Assembly (NCBI RefSeq): GCF_028747785.1
Contig: NZ_CP118158.1
Location: 62,001 to 126,000, forward strand
Direction: 5' to 3'
DNA: 64,000 nucleotides
DNA from: Halosimplex aquaticum
GTDB lineage: Archaea; Halobacteriota; Halobacteria; Halobacteriales; Haloarculaceae
In this document: in pieces, positions 24,750 through 33,566 of the stretch
Position numbering within the stretch: the stretch's first letter is position 1
How the letters are laid out: each line of letters begins with the position of its first letter
Program-made: the position numbers and the translations under genes
The notes under the pieces: model-generated
The model's input: only the letters and a program-made list of their open reading frames with translations
The model's database searches: none
What the model was told of the DNA's origin: nothing

Positions 24750-25898
24750 ATGACCGCCCTGGAGACCTGGATCCGATCGCTTGCGGGTATCGGGTTGGCA
24801 CAGGCGCACGGCTCGATGAGTAACCTGGAGGTCTGGGTCCGATTGATCGCGGGGGTCGGACTCATCCTGACCAACGGCTTCTTCGTCGCTATCGAGTTCG
24901 CGCTGACGCGCGCCAGGCAGTTCACGGAGTCGGAGTTCGTCGGCGACGGCACAAGCGGCGCGCTGAACAGGGCCTGGGAGATGACGCAGAACCTAGAGAT
25001 CTATCTCACTACCTGCCAGGTCGGGATCACCGCGTCGAGCATCGCCGTCGGGATCGTCGCGGAACCGGCGCTGGCGGCCATCTTCGAGCCGCTGTTCGCG
25101 AACACGGCCCTCGCCTCGGTCGGATCCGGCGCGATCATCGCCTTCCTCATCATCAATCTCGTCCACCTGACCCACGGCGAGCAGACCCCGACCTACCTCG
25201 GCGTCGAGCGCTCGCGGATGGTCTGTAAGTACGGCGCGACGCCGCTGTACTTGTTCAACTGGGCGATCTCGCCGCTGATCAGCCTGGGCGACTACATCGC
25301 CAAGTGGACGCTGCGGCTGTTCGGCATCGAGATGACCGGCGCGTGGCTGGAGACCGAGGAAGACGTCATCGAGTCCCGCGCCGACCTGCGCAACAAACTG
25401 GGTTCGGTCCTCGAAGAGGGCGAACTCAGCGAGGAGCGCCGCGAGGAGGTGATGAACGCCCTCCAGATCGGCGAGCGGCCGGTCCGGGAGGTGATGGTCC
25501 CCGCCGAGGACGTCGTCGCCCTCTCGACGGAGGACGACGCCGCGGAGAACTTCCGCCGGATCGAGGAGAACCCGCACACGAGATACCCGCTCGTCGGCGA
25601 GGAGCTGACGGACTTCCGCGGGATCGTCTACCTGCCCGTCCTCATGCGCAACCGCGAGCAACTGGCCGGAGACGACGTCGACTTCGCCGAACTGGCCGCG
25701 CCGCCGGTGACGATGTCGCCGGACGCCGACGTCAGCGACGCGATCGACCAGTTCCAGGCGGAGAACCAGGAGCTCGCGCTCGTCATCGAGGACGGCGAGG
25801 TCGTCGGCATGGTCACCGTGACCGACCTGTTGGAGTCGGTCACCGGCGACATCGAGGACCCCATCGACACCGGCGCGGCGGCGGTCGGCGCCAGCTGA
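24750..25898 (+). CDS. CNNM/CorC-type membrane protein with CBS pair
   Basis: A 382-residue putative Mg2+/Na+ exporter or regulator. After an amphipathic start, residues 25-185 form the DUF21 transmembrane domain (LIAGVGLILTNGFFVAIEFAL, CQVGITASSIAVGI, IIAFLIINLVHLTHGEQTPTYL), followed by an acidic helix (LEEGELSEERREEVMNAL) and two CBS domains (about 245-360, REVMVPAEDVVAL and PVTMSPDADVSDAI) that bind adenine nucleotides. The transporter-associated CorC-HlyC C-terminal domain is absent. A TATA-like TTTACC at 24721-24726 is 24-29 bp upstream of ATG 24750. Confidence 0.88.
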   Translation: MTALETWIRSLAGIGLAQAHGSMSNLEVWVRLIAGVGLILTNGFFVAIEFALTRARQFTESEFVGDGTSGALNRAWEMTQNLEIYLTTCQVGITASSIAVGIVAEPALAAIFEPLFANTALASVGSGAIIAFLIINLVHLTHGEQTPTYLGVERSRMVCKYGATPLYLFNWAISPLISLGDYIAKWTLRLFGIEMTGAWLETEEDVIESRADLRNKLGSVLEEGELSEERREEVMNALQIGERPVREVMVPAEDVVALSTEDDAAENFRRIEENPHTRYPLVGEELTDFRGIVYLPVLMRNREQLAGDDVDFAELAAPPVTMSPDADVSDAIDQFQAENQELALVIEDGEVVGMVTVTDLLESVTGDIEDPIDTGAAAVGAS

Positions 25899-25949
25899 CC
25901 GCCTGGTTCGCCGGCGCACACGGATCGTGAGAACGGGGCCGCGTCCCGG

Positions 25950-26402
25950 TTAGACGTGCTGTGCGATCAGGTCGCGCAGCGCGCCCTCGTCCTGGACGCC
26001 GACGCGCCGTTCGGCCGCCTCGCCGTCGACGAACAGGAACATCGTGGGGACGCCCTGGACGCCGTACTCGCGGGCCAGCCCCTGGTGGGCGTCGACGTCG
26101 ACCTTCGCGACGGTCGCGTCGGTCGTCGCCGCGATGTCGTCGACGATCGGTTCGAGCATCTTGCACGGGCCACACCAGTCCGCGTAGAAGTCGACGAGGA
26201 CGACGCCGTCGGCGACGACCTCCTCGAAGTGGCTCCCGTCCTCGACGTGGATCGGTTCGTCGGGAGTGTCGCCGCCGGCCCCGTCGTCGGCGTCCGACGC
26301 TCCGGTGACGGCGTCCGGCCCCTCCGATTTGAGTCGTTCTTTCTTCCGCTCGCGGATCCGTTCGAGTTCCTCGTCGGTCGCGTCGTCACTCGCTTCACTC
26401 AT
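25950..26402 (-). CDS. trxA: Thioredoxin with acidic N-terminal extension
   Basis: Thiol-disulfide oxidoreductase. The thioredoxin fold spans residues 50-150, with the WCGPC redox centre at 76-80 (C77, C80) and cis-Pro in GVPTMFLF. Residues 1-48 are an unusual extension: a charged helix (EELERIRERKKERLKSE) and an acidic linker, seen in several haloarchaeal thioredoxins and perhaps mediating interaction. A TATA-like GGTTAAAC on the minus strand (26427-26434) is 25-32 bp from the ATG. Confidence 0.92.
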   Translation of the reverse strand: MSEASDDATDEELERIRERKKERLKSEGPDAVTGASDADDGAGGDTPDEPIHVEDGSHFEEVVADGVVLVDFYADWCGPCKMLEPIVDDIAATTDATVAKVDVDAHQGLAREYGVQGVPTMFLFVDGEAAERRVGVQDEGALRDLIAQHV

Positions 26403-26513
26403 CAGTCGGTAGTACGTCCGTCACCCGTTTAACCTGCTCGCCGTCGTGTCCGTCGGACGCACGAACGACGGCCGACAGACGCGGATTCGGCGGCGGCGTC
26501 AGACGTAGAACAA

Positions 26514-26522
26514 GATTTTAAG
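26514..26522 (+). promoter_or_regulatory. TATA-like element of the PRC-barrel gene
   Basis: GATTTTAAG lies 25-33 bp upstream of ATG 26547, the leaderless spacing. It is the only AT-rich stretch in the divergent gap on that side. Confidence 0.6.
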
Positions 26523-26546
26523 CCCCCGCCACACGAGGTACGGCAT

Positions 26547-26846
26547 ATGAATCCCGAGACGGCGCCGCAGGAGATCACGACGCTCGTGGGGCGGGAAGTC
26601 TACACCAAAAACGGCGTGTTCGTGGGCGAAGTCGAGGACCTCCGCCTGGACCTCGACGTCCAGCAGGTGACCGGGCTGGCGCTCCACCAGATCAACGGCG
26701 AGCTGTTCGATCCGGAAGTGAGCGCTTCCCGCGGTATCATCGTCCCCTACCGCTGGGTGCAGGCGGTCGGCGACATCGTCATCGTCAACGACGTCGTCGA
26801 GCGCGTCCACGAGGAAGGTAACGGCGAGGAAGAAGTCGCTGCCTGA
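26547..26846 (+). CDS. PRC-barrel domain protein (CdpB-like)
   Basis: A 99-residue protein consisting of one PRC-barrel: LVGREVYTKNGVFVGEVEDLRLDLD, a second strand pair around VTGLALHQIN, and RGIIVPYRWVQAVGDIVIVNDVVERV, then an acidic tail. In haloarchaea small PRC-barrel proteins CdpB1 and CdpB2 join SepF and FtsZ in cell division, and this sequence has that size and layout; identity with either is my inference. Other PRC-barrel proteins bind RNA (RimM) or photosystem parts. Leaderless TATA at 26514. Convergent with OsmC, 15 bp between stops. Confidence 0.82.
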   Translation: MNPETAPQEITTLVGREVYTKNGVFVGEVEDLRLDLDVQQVTGLALHQINGELFDPEVSASRGIIVPYRWVQAVGDIVIVNDVVERVHEEGNGEEEVAA

Positions 26847-26861
26847 CCGCGTTCGCCGCTT

Positions 26862-27260
26862 CTAGAGCGCGTCGTCTTCGAGCGTGATGTCGGCGTGGAG
26901 CGACTCCGTCAGCGCCGAGTGGACGTGGCAGATCTCCTCGCCGAGTTCCACGATATCCTGGCCGTCGTCGCCGAACGCGGTCTCCGTCTTGACGGTGAAC
27001 GAGATGGCTTCGAGGTCGTCGTCCTCGTCCAGGTCGGCCTCTACTTCGACCTCGACGCGACCGATGTCGTCGTAGCCGTTCTTGTCGGCGGCGACGCGCA
27101 GGGCCGGGATGTAACAGGACGCATAGTTGGCCGCCAGCACCTGGTTGGGCGACGGACCGTCCTCGGAGAGCGCGTCGACCACCAGCTGCCACTCGCCGTC
27201 GATCTCGCTTTCGGTCGTGTATCCCTCTTCACAGACGCTCGTGACTTCGATATCGGACAT
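26862..27260 (-). CDS. OsmC-family peroxiredoxin-like protein
   Basis: A 132-residue thiol peroxidase-fold protein that likely reduces organic hydroperoxides. The two family cysteines are present: C49 in NYASCYIPAL and C111 in EEICHVHSAL, with the buried Glu region GPSPNQVLAA before the first. It is acidic throughout. A TATA-like TTCTTTAGG on the minus strand (27288-27296) lies 28-36 bp upstream of the ATG. The nearby thioredoxin could recycle it, although lipoylated partners are also known for Ohr proteins. Confidence 0.9.
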   Translation of the reverse strand: MSDIEVTSVCEEGYTTESEIDGEWQLVVDALSEDGPSPNQVLAANYASCYIPALRVAADKNGYDDIGRVEVEVEADLDEDDDLEAISFTVKTETAFGDDGQDIVELGEEICHVHSALTESLHADITLEDDAL

Positions 27261-27362
27261 TGCACTCGGACCATCGAACCCCCGCTCCTAAAGAATACCT
27301 AACCGACCGTGTTCGGCCGTCACCGCCCACGGGGACGGGCGAGTCGACCCCGTGAACCCGCC

Positions 27363-28094
27363 TCAGTATCCTTCCGAGAGGTCGAACGTCTCGTCGCCGT
27401 CGAGGACGTGGACCTCGGCGTCGCTGCCCGTGGCGGCCACCTCGTTCACGAACCGGTCGGTGTCGATCTCGATCGGCCCGAACGTGTCGTAGTGCATCGG
27501 GAACACGTGGTCGACGTCGAGCCAGTCGGCCGCGATGGCGGCCTGCATCGGCCCCATCGTGAAGTGGTCACCCACCGGCAGCGCCGCGGCGTCCGGCTCC
27601 AGGAACGGGCCGATGACGTCGCGCATCTCCGTCATGAGTCCCGTGTCGCCGGCGTGATAGAACGTATCGCTCTCCTCGTCGGCGACCTGCGTCGGCTTCG
27701 TATCGGAAATGACGAAGCCCGCGGGCATGCCGCCGGAGGTGCCGTAGGTGGTCTCCATGCCGTTGGTGTGGTCGGCGCGGTGCATCGTGACGAAGGCGTC
27801 GCCGACCTCGACGGTGCCGCCGAGGTTCATCCCCATCCCGCCGACGGCCTCGTAGTCGCCGAACTCGTCGCGGCAGTACTCGACGACCTCCGGCGTGGCG
27901 ACCAGCTTCGTTCCCTCGTAGCGGTCCACGTCGCCGATGTGGTCCGCGTGTCCGTGCGTGAGCAGGACGTAGTCCGGGTCGAGTTCCTCCGGATCGGTGT
28001 CCGTCTTCGGGTTCTCGAAGAACGGGTCGATCAGCAGATCTGTGCTCCCCACCGTAACGAGCCAGGTCGAGTGGCCGTGCCAGGTCAGTTTCAT
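27363..28094 (-). CDS. Metallo-beta-lactamase-fold hydrolase (UPF0173 type)
   Basis: A 243-residue metal-dependent hydrolase. It begins [11 protein letters not shown], the UPF0173/UlaG-like strand; the zinc motif THGHADH is at 46-52, further ligands are in [19 protein letters not shown] and [11 protein letters not shown]. Substrate unknown; relatives act on cyclic phosphodiester or lactone-type substrates. TATA-like CATTAAGTG on the minus strand is 27-35 bp before ATG 28094. Apparently single-gene unit. The 248 bp to its right carry no clear gene. Confidence 0.88.
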   Translation of the reverse strand: MKLTWHGHSTWLVTVGSTDLLIDPFFENPKTDTDPEELDPDYVLLTHGHADHIGDVDRYEGTKLVATPEVVEYCRDEFGDYEAVGGMGMNLGGTVEVGDAFVTMHRADHTNGMETTYGTSGGMPAGFVISDTKPTQVADEESDTFYHAGDTGLMTEMRDVIGPFLEPDAAALPVGDHFTMGPMQAAIAADWLDVDHVFPMHYDTFGPIEIDTDRFVNEVAATGSDAEVHVLDGDETFDLSEGY

Positions 28095-28342
28095 GGTTCG
28101 CCTCGTGATAGGGTGCAGACGCACTTAATGCTACGACCACCGGCAGTTCGTCGCCGAATTTCCGGGCGAACCGAGACCGCGGCCGCGGCGGTTTTGTTGA
28201 CTCTCTATCTCGGCCGGGTCCTGGTTGGTCTCGCTCGGATTCCGTCTCACTGGTATCGGCATACGGGGGATCGCGTTCACGGCCCTCGTGACGATGATCG
28301 ACTGAGAGGCGGCGATCACTGTGTTCGATCCCCCGTCCGCGA

Positions 28343-28684
28343 TCACTCGGAGTCGCCGTCGGCGCGTTGCCGGCGCTGCTGCGCCGCGCGCTGCTGGCGC
28401 TGTCGCTTCTCCCGCTCGTGCCGTCGTTTCTTCTGGTTCCGCTGTGCGCGGTTGCTCGCGTAGCGCACCCAGGCGTAGGCCTGCCGGTCGAGTTCCCGGA
28501 ACAGCAGGGCGACCGATCCGACGGCGGCCGCGACGACGAGGAGCGCCACGATCAGCGGCGAGGAGAGGTGGATCGCGAGGTAGGCCGCGACGAGTGCGAC
28601 GAGCGCGATCTCCAGACCGACGCGGAGCGCGGGGCGGCGCCAGTCCGGCCGACCCGACCCGTCCGTCGCGACCTTCGGAGCCAT
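28343..28684 (-). CDS. Two-helix membrane protein with basic tail
   Basis: A 113-residue protein of unknown function. Two adjacent hydrophobic helices (about 25-45, LEIALVALVAAYLAIHL, and 48-68, PLIVALLVVAAAVGSVALLF) are followed by a highly basic Arg/Gln/Lys/His tail (80-108), which would sit in the cytoplasm and could touch nucleic acid or lipid headgroups. A TATA-like GTAAAGT on the minus strand is about 30 bp upstream of ATG 28684. The short gap before the divergent beta-lactamase-like gene holds both promoters. Confidence 0.72.
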   Translation of the reverse strand: MAPKVATDGSGRPDWRRPALRVGLEIALVALVAAYLAIHLSSPLIVALLVVAAAVGSVALLFRELDRQAYAWVRYASNRAQRNQKKRRHEREKRQRQQRAAQQRRQRADGDSE

Positions 28685-28824
28685 GCCTCTCCCTTTGGGG
28701 AACTCGGTGTTGTACTTTACCCCGTAGATTTCGACGACGATACGTCGGCGCCGACATCGACTGCTTGGAACGTGGCGCACTGACCACCAACCGATATAGG
28801 TCGTCGAGACGACACCTCCGAACG

Positions 28825-30261
28825 ATGGCACCCGGCGATCCCTCTCAGGGCGGTGGCGGTACACGACACTCGGACGGCATCGAAGCGGCGCTAGCCAGCG
28901 TTGCATCGTGGTTCGAGGGCGCGGACTGCACGTGTGCGAGCGTCGCGCTGACCGACGCCTCGGAGATTCTCGCGGCGGCGGGATACGGCGATCGGCGGCT
29001 GGATTCGGACGCGCCCGCGACGGGAGACACCCGCTACGCCGTCGGATCCGTGTCCAAGCCGGTGACCGCGCTGGCGGTCGTCGAACTCGACGCCCGCGGC
29101 CGCGTCGATATCGACGATCCAGTCTCCGAATACGTGCCGTACTTCGAGGGGGCGCCGGGCGAGCCGATCACAGTCGCGGACCTCCTCTCGCACACGTCGG
29201 GGATGCCGAACGACGACCTCGCGTTCGCCGCCGGCCACCTCGACGGCTGGGACGACTTCCGGGCGTTCCTCGAAGAAACCCTCGACCGCCGCCGGACCGA
29301 CGGCGACCGCTTCTGTTACTACAACTCCGGATACGCCGTCCTCGCCCGCCTCGTCGAGTCGGTGACCGAGGTCGACTTCGGCACCTACGTCGAGCGGGAG
29401 GTGTTCGACCCGCTCGGCGCGACTCGGTCGACCTACGACAGTTCGGTGCTCGGTGACGACACCGCGGACGCGATGACCCCGTACGTCGTCGAGGACGACG
29501 AATTCCGGGAAGCGTCCACGGCGGAGAACGCACTCCTGTCCAGCGAGGTGCTGTGCGGTCCCGGCGGACTGATCGCGAGCGTCACCGACCTCGCCCAGTT
29601 CCTGCAGGCGCATCTCGGGGGCGACTCCCCGTTCGACGGCGCGTCTCTCCATCGGATGCGGACGCCCGCGGCCACTCGCAAACGGCTGGTCGACGGAACC
29701 GAGTTCACCTACGGCTACGGGTGGGAGATCCGACCGTTCGGGACGGATACGCTGGTCGGCCACGGCGGGAACACGGGCGTCTCTGGCGCATACGTGGGTT
29801 TCCTCGAAGACGAAGGCGTCGGGATAGCGGTCGCCTGTTCCGGAGTCGGGGACCCCAGAGACGCCGCACGCGACGCGCTTGCCACCCTGACCGACCGCGA
29901 GCCAGAGTCGGTCGATCCCGTCCGATCCATCGAGCGGCGCGTCCGCGACCTCGCCGGCCGATACGAGACGCCCAGCGGCAACCACCACGCGACCGTGACA
30001 GCGGACGGCGCCCGTCTCGACGCCGAGTTCGGCGGCGAGGTCGCCCCCTTCGAGTTGAGCCTGCTTCCCACCGACCTCGGCTCCGAGTGTTATCGGTTCA
30101 CCGACGCCGATTGCGTCGAGAGCACCACCGACGCGGAGTTCTTCCCGGGCGGCGAGTCCGCCGAACTCCTGTTCGAGGGGATGCTGTTCGTCCGGGTCGG
30201 CGAAGCGGAGGCTCCGAACGATCGGGATCAGTCGGCAGCGGAGAAAGCGAAGACGGAGTAG
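28825..30261 (+). CDS. Serine beta-lactamase-like hydrolase (class C/esterase fold)
   Basis: A 478-residue serine hydrolase of the beta-lactamase superfamily. Catalytic S75-x-x-K78 (GSVSKPVTA), Y165-Y-N167 and the HGG triad region (GHGGNTGVSG, near 312-321) are all visible. Residues 380-460 form an extra beta-rich C-terminal domain common to the PBP4*/FmtA-like group. No signal peptide is evident, so it is cytoplasmic or non-classically exported. Substrate is unknown (ester, D-amino peptide or lactone). The TATA-like GATATAGG (28793-28800) is 25-32 bp upstream of ATG 28825. A second, shorter relative is at 39220. Confidence 0.88.
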   Translation: MAPGDPSQGGGGTRHSDGIEAALASVASWFEGADCTCASVALTDASEILAAAGYGDRRLDSDAPATGDTRYAVGSVSKPVTALAVVELDARGRVDIDDPVSEYVPYFEGAPGEPITVADLLSHTSGMPNDDLAFAAGHLDGWDDFRAFLEETLDRRRTDGDRFCYYNSGYAVLARLVESVTEVDFGTYVEREVFDPLGATRSTYDSSVLGDDTADAMTPYVVEDDEFREASTAENALLSSEVLCGPGGLIASVTDLAQFLQAHLGGDSPFDGASLHRMRTPAATRKRLVDGTEFTYGYGWEIRPFGTDTLVGHGGNTGVSGAYVGFLEDEGVGIAVACSGVGDPRDAARDALATLTDREPESVDPVRSIERRVRDLAGRYETPSGNHHATVTADGARLDAEFGGEVAPFELSLLPTDLGSECYRFTDADCVESTTDAEFFPGGESAELLFEGMLFVRVGEAEAPNDRDQSAAEKAKTE

Positions 30262-30277
30262 ACGGCCCCGACCGCGC

Positions 30278-32209
30278 TCAGTCGTCGGCGCCGGCGACGC
30301 CGGCGGCGTTCCCTTCGTCGGTCTGTGAGGCCCACAGGCCCGCGTAGGCGCCGCCGTGGTCGACGAGGTCGTCGTGGCACCCCGTCTCGATGACCTCGCC
30401 GTCGTCCATGACGACGATGCGGTCGGCGTCCTGGATGGTGGAGAGGCGGTGGGCGATGATGAACGCCGTGCGGTCGGCGGTGAGCGTCTCCAGGTTGCGC
30501 TGGATGAGCTCTTCGGTCTCCGTGTCGACGTCGGAAGTCGCCTCGTCGAGGACGATGACGTCGGGGTCGTTCAGGAGCGTGCGAGCGATGGAGACGCGCT
30601 GGCGCTGGCCGCCGGAGAGCTTCACGCCGCGCTCGCCGACCATCGTGTCGTACCCGTCGGGCAAGTCGGTGATGAACGCGTGCGCGCCGGCGGCCTTCGC
30701 CGCTTCGCGCACCTGTTCGTCGACGTGACGGGGGATGTCGTCGTAGTTCTCCAGCACCGACCGGAACAGCTCGTCGTCGCCGTACGCGATGTTCTCGCGG
30801 ATGGTCCCCGAGAACATGTACGGGTCCTGCTCGACGACGCCGATCCGGTTGCGCAGCGTCTGCAAGTCGAACTCGCGCACGTCCGTCCCGTCGATGGTGA
30901 CCGCGCCGTCGTCCACGTCGTAGAACCGCGGCGGGAGTTTGAGCAGGGTGGACTTGCCCGAGCCGCTGGTGCCGGCGAAGCCGACCGTCTCGCCCGCTTC
31001 GACGTCGAGGTCGACGCCGTCGAGGATCTGGTCGCCGCCCTCGGAGTAGCTGAAGTCCACGTCCTCGAAGCCGACCCGGCCGTCGACCTCGTCGGGCGCG
31101 TGACCGTCCTCGGCGTCGGTCACGTCGGCGGTGTAGCCGAGGACGCCGAAGACCCGCTCGGCGCTGGACTTGGCCTTCTGGTAGTTGTTGGCGGTCTTGC
31201 CGATGCGGGTCATCGGCCCGTCGAGGTACCGCAGGAACATGAAGTAGGTCACGAACGCGCCGGCGGTCAGGCCGCCGGCGGTCACGGCGTCGCGACCGCC
31301 GAGGACGAGGATCGTCACGAACATCGCGCCGACGAGCAGGCGCAGCGAGGCGAAGAAGGCCTTCCGGACGGTGATCGCGTCGATCTTCTCGTCGCGGTAG
31401 CCGCCCGACTGTTCGGCGACGCGGTCGCGCTCGACGTCGTAGCGGTCGAAGGACTTCACGATGGCCGCGCCGCCGAGGTTGTTCGACAGCCGCGTGTTCA
31501 TCCGCGCGACGAGTTCGCGGATCCGCTTGTACTTCGGCTCGATCCAGATGATGAACTTCGCCGTGATCAGGGCGATGATCGGCACGGGGACCAACACGAG
31601 GACGCCGAGGCGCGGCGCCGTGTAGATCATCCAGCCGCCGACGAGCGTGAAGATCATGACGGCGCGGGTGATCTCACGGATCTCGGCGTTGAAGAAGTCC
31701 TCCAGGCGGTTGATGTCGCTGTTGAGGATCGACATCATCCCGCCGGTCTGGTGGTTGTTGAAGAAGTCGAGCGAGAGCCGTTGCATGTGGTCGTACGTGT
31801 CCAGTCGGAGGTCGTGCTGGATGCGCTGGGCCGTCGTCTGGAAGAAGTAGCGCGATCCGAAGTGGCTGATCGACTGGACGACGTAGGCGCCCGCCGCGAG
31901 CGCGCCCAGGTAGTAGAGCATGTTCAGGCGCGCCTGGGTGTCTTCGAGCGGGACGGGTTCCGACGGGACGACGTGGATCGCCGACAGGACGCTGTTCGCG
32001 GTGCCCGAGGGGTTGACCGCGAGGTCGATCGCCGCGGCGATGAGCAGCGCCGGGAACAGCCGCGCGACGCGGTTGATCATCGTCGAGACGACGCCGAGCG
32101 CCAGCGGTCCCGAGTACGGGATGGCGTACCGGAAGAGACTCAGCATGGGGTGGCCGTCGACTTCGTCGCGAATCTCGTTGAAACTGCCGTGGGGGTCTGG
32201 ACGTGCCAT
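30278..32209 (-). CDS. ABC exporter, fused permease and ATPase
   Basis: A 643-residue half-transporter of the MsbA/multidrug type; it would act as a homodimer exporting lipids or drugs. Residues 25-330 contain six membrane helices, 370-610 the ATPase domain: Walker A GTSGSGKST, Q-loop after VVEQDPYMF, signature LSGGQRQRV, Walker B VIVLDEATSD and H-loop IIAHRLST. All nucleotide-binding residues are intact. It stops 16 bp after the convergent hydrolase gene ends. The promoter region toward htrA carries two adjoining palindromes. Confidence 0.92.
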   Translation of the reverse strand: MARPDPHGSFNEIRDEVDGHPMLSLFRYAIPYSGPLALGVVSTMINRVARLFPALLIAAAIDLAVNPSGTANSVLSAIHVVPSEPVPLEDTQARLNMLYYLGALAAGAYVVQSISHFGSRYFFQTTAQRIQHDLRLDTYDHMQRLSLDFFNNHQTGGMMSILNSDINRLEDFFNAEIREITRAVMIFTLVGGWMIYTAPRLGVLVLVPVPIIALITAKFIIWIEPKYKRIRELVARMNTRLSNNLGGAAIVKSFDRYDVERDRVAEQSGGYRDEKIDAITVRKAFFASLRLLVGAMFVTILVLGGRDAVTAGGLTAGAFVTYFMFLRYLDGPMTRIGKTANNYQKAKSSAERVFGVLGYTADVTDAEDGHAPDEVDGRVGFEDVDFSYSEGGDQILDGVDLDVEAGETVGFAGTSGSGKSTLLKLPPRFYDVDDGAVTIDGTDVREFDLQTLRNRIGVVEQDPYMFSGTIRENIAYGDDELFRSVLENYDDIPRHVDEQVREAAKAAGAHAFITDLPDGYDTMVGERGVKLSGGQRQRVSIARTLLNDPDVIVLDEATSDVDTETEELIQRNLETLTADRTAFIIAHRLSTIQDADRIVVMDDGEVIETGCHDDLVDHGGAYAGLWASQTDEGNAAGVAGADD

Positions 32210-32245
32210 TCGGTCGATTCCGCTTGACCGTTGACGCCCAAAAAC

Positions 32246-32268
32246 CCCCCTTAGGGGGAGAGACTCTC
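32246..32268. promoter_or_regulatory. Two adjoining palindromes between ABC exporter and HtrA genes
   Basis: CCCCC-TTA-GGGGG (32246-32258) abuts GAGAG-A-CTCTC (32258-32268). The first lies directly upstream of the TATA-like GGTTTTTG of the leftward exporter gene (start 32209), in BRE position. Could be operators for one or both divergent genes; evidence is only the symmetry and place. Confidence 0.4.
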
Positions 32269-32362
32269 TGGAATCGTCTGACGACGCCTGGCGCGTTTCG
32301 ACCGACGGAACGGGGTGCGAACCGGTCCGGGGATTTTTCCGTCCGGTAGCCGACGAGTCGCT

Positions 32363-33523
32363 ATGGACACGCGCGATTCGTCACGGCGGCGCTTTCTCGC
32401 GGCCTGCGGGACGGCGCTCGCGGCCGGGACGGCCGGCTGTTCCGGTTCCCTGTTCGGCGACGGTCCGAGCGGCGACACCGAGGACACGACCCCCGTCGAC
32501 CCGGAGACCCGGCGGCCGACCGGCGACGGGGGCGACGGCGGCGCCGCCGGCGACTTCGAGCAGTTCGACCAGTCGTCGGACGGCGCGTACGCCGACGTGT
32601 ACCGGTCCACGATCGACTCGATCGCCCAGATCCAGGTCTACACGGGCACCCCGAACCCCTCGAGCGGGACTGGATTCGTCTACAGCGACGGCCACGTCGT
32701 CACGAACCAGCACGTCGTCGCCGACGCGAAGAACGTGTATCTCCGCTTCAGCGAGGGCGGCTGGCTCGAAGCGCAAGTCGAAGGCACAGACGTGTACAGC
32801 GACCTGGCTGTCCTGTCGGTCCCCGAGCTACCGGCGAGCGCGACGCCCCTCCCGCTCCGCGAGTCCGACCCCGAGGTCGGGACCGAAGTCATCGCTATCG
32901 GCAACCCGTTCGGCTACTCGGGGTCGGTCTCGGCCGGCATCGTCAGCGGCGTCAACCGGACGCTGCCCGCGCCGAACGACTTCTCGATCCCCGACGCGAT
33001 CCAGACGGACGCGCCCGTCAACCCCGGCAACTCCGGCGGTCCGCTCGTCACGCTCGAGGGGTCCGTGGCCGGCGTCGTCAACTCGGGCGGCGGCGACAAC
33101 ATCGGCTTCGCCATCTCCGCGCCGCTCGTCCGCCGCGTGATCCCGGCGCTCCTCGAAGACGGCGAGTACGAGCACTCCTACATGGGCGTCCGACTCGAGA
33201 CGCTCGGACCGCGGCGCGCCGAGGCCATCGGTCTGGACGACCGCGTCGGCGTCTACATCGCCCTCGTCCGCGACGGCGGCCCGTCGGACGGCGTCTTGCA
33301 GGGCAACAGCGGCACGACGACGATCGACGGACAGAGCATCGAGACCGGCGGCGACGTGATCGTCTCGATGAACGAAACGCCCATCCAGACCCGTCAGGCG
33401 CTCGCCAGTTTCCTCGCGCTGGAGACCAGCCCGGGCGACACCATCGACGTGACCGTCCTCCGCGACGGCGAGGAACAGACCGTCGAACTCACGCTCGGGT
33501 CACGACCCGATCCGCGGACCTGA
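32363..33523 (+). CDS. HtrA/DegP-like serine protease, Tat lipoprotein
   Basis: A 386-residue envelope protease. The N-terminus has a twin-arginine signal (SRRRFLAACGTALAAGT) followed by lipobox Cys26, so it is a Tat-exported lipid-anchored protein. A 40-residue acidic, Gly-rich linker precedes the trypsin-like domain with H117 (TNQHVV), D147 (YSDLAVL) and S224 (NPGNSGGP). One PDZ domain follows (about 265-380, including a short insertion GNSGTTTIDGQSIETGG). It is a quality-control protease outside the membrane. TATA-like ATTTTTC at 32332-32338 suits ATG 32363. Confidence 0.92.
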   Translation: MDTRDSSRRRFLAACGTALAAGTAGCSGSLFGDGPSGDTEDTTPVDPETRRPTGDGGDGGAAGDFEQFDQSSDGAYADVYRSTIDSIAQIQVYTGTPNPSSGTGFVYSDGHVVTNQHVVADAKNVYLRFSEGGWLEAQVEGTDVYSDLAVLSVPELPASATPLPLRESDPEVGTEVIAIGNPFGYSGSVSAGIVSGVNRTLPAPNDFSIPDAIQTDAPVNPGNSGGPLVTLEGSVAGVVNSGGGDNIGFAISAPLVRRVIPALLEDGEYEHSYMGVRLETLGPRRAEAIGLDDRVGVYIALVRDGGPSDGVLQGNSGTTTIDGQSIETGGDVIVSMNETPIQTRQALASFLALETSPGDTIDVTVLRDGEEQTVELTLGSRPDPRT

Positions 33524-33566
33524 GCGGCGCCGCTGTCGGAACTACGTCTCTCGGAGAAAACAACCG

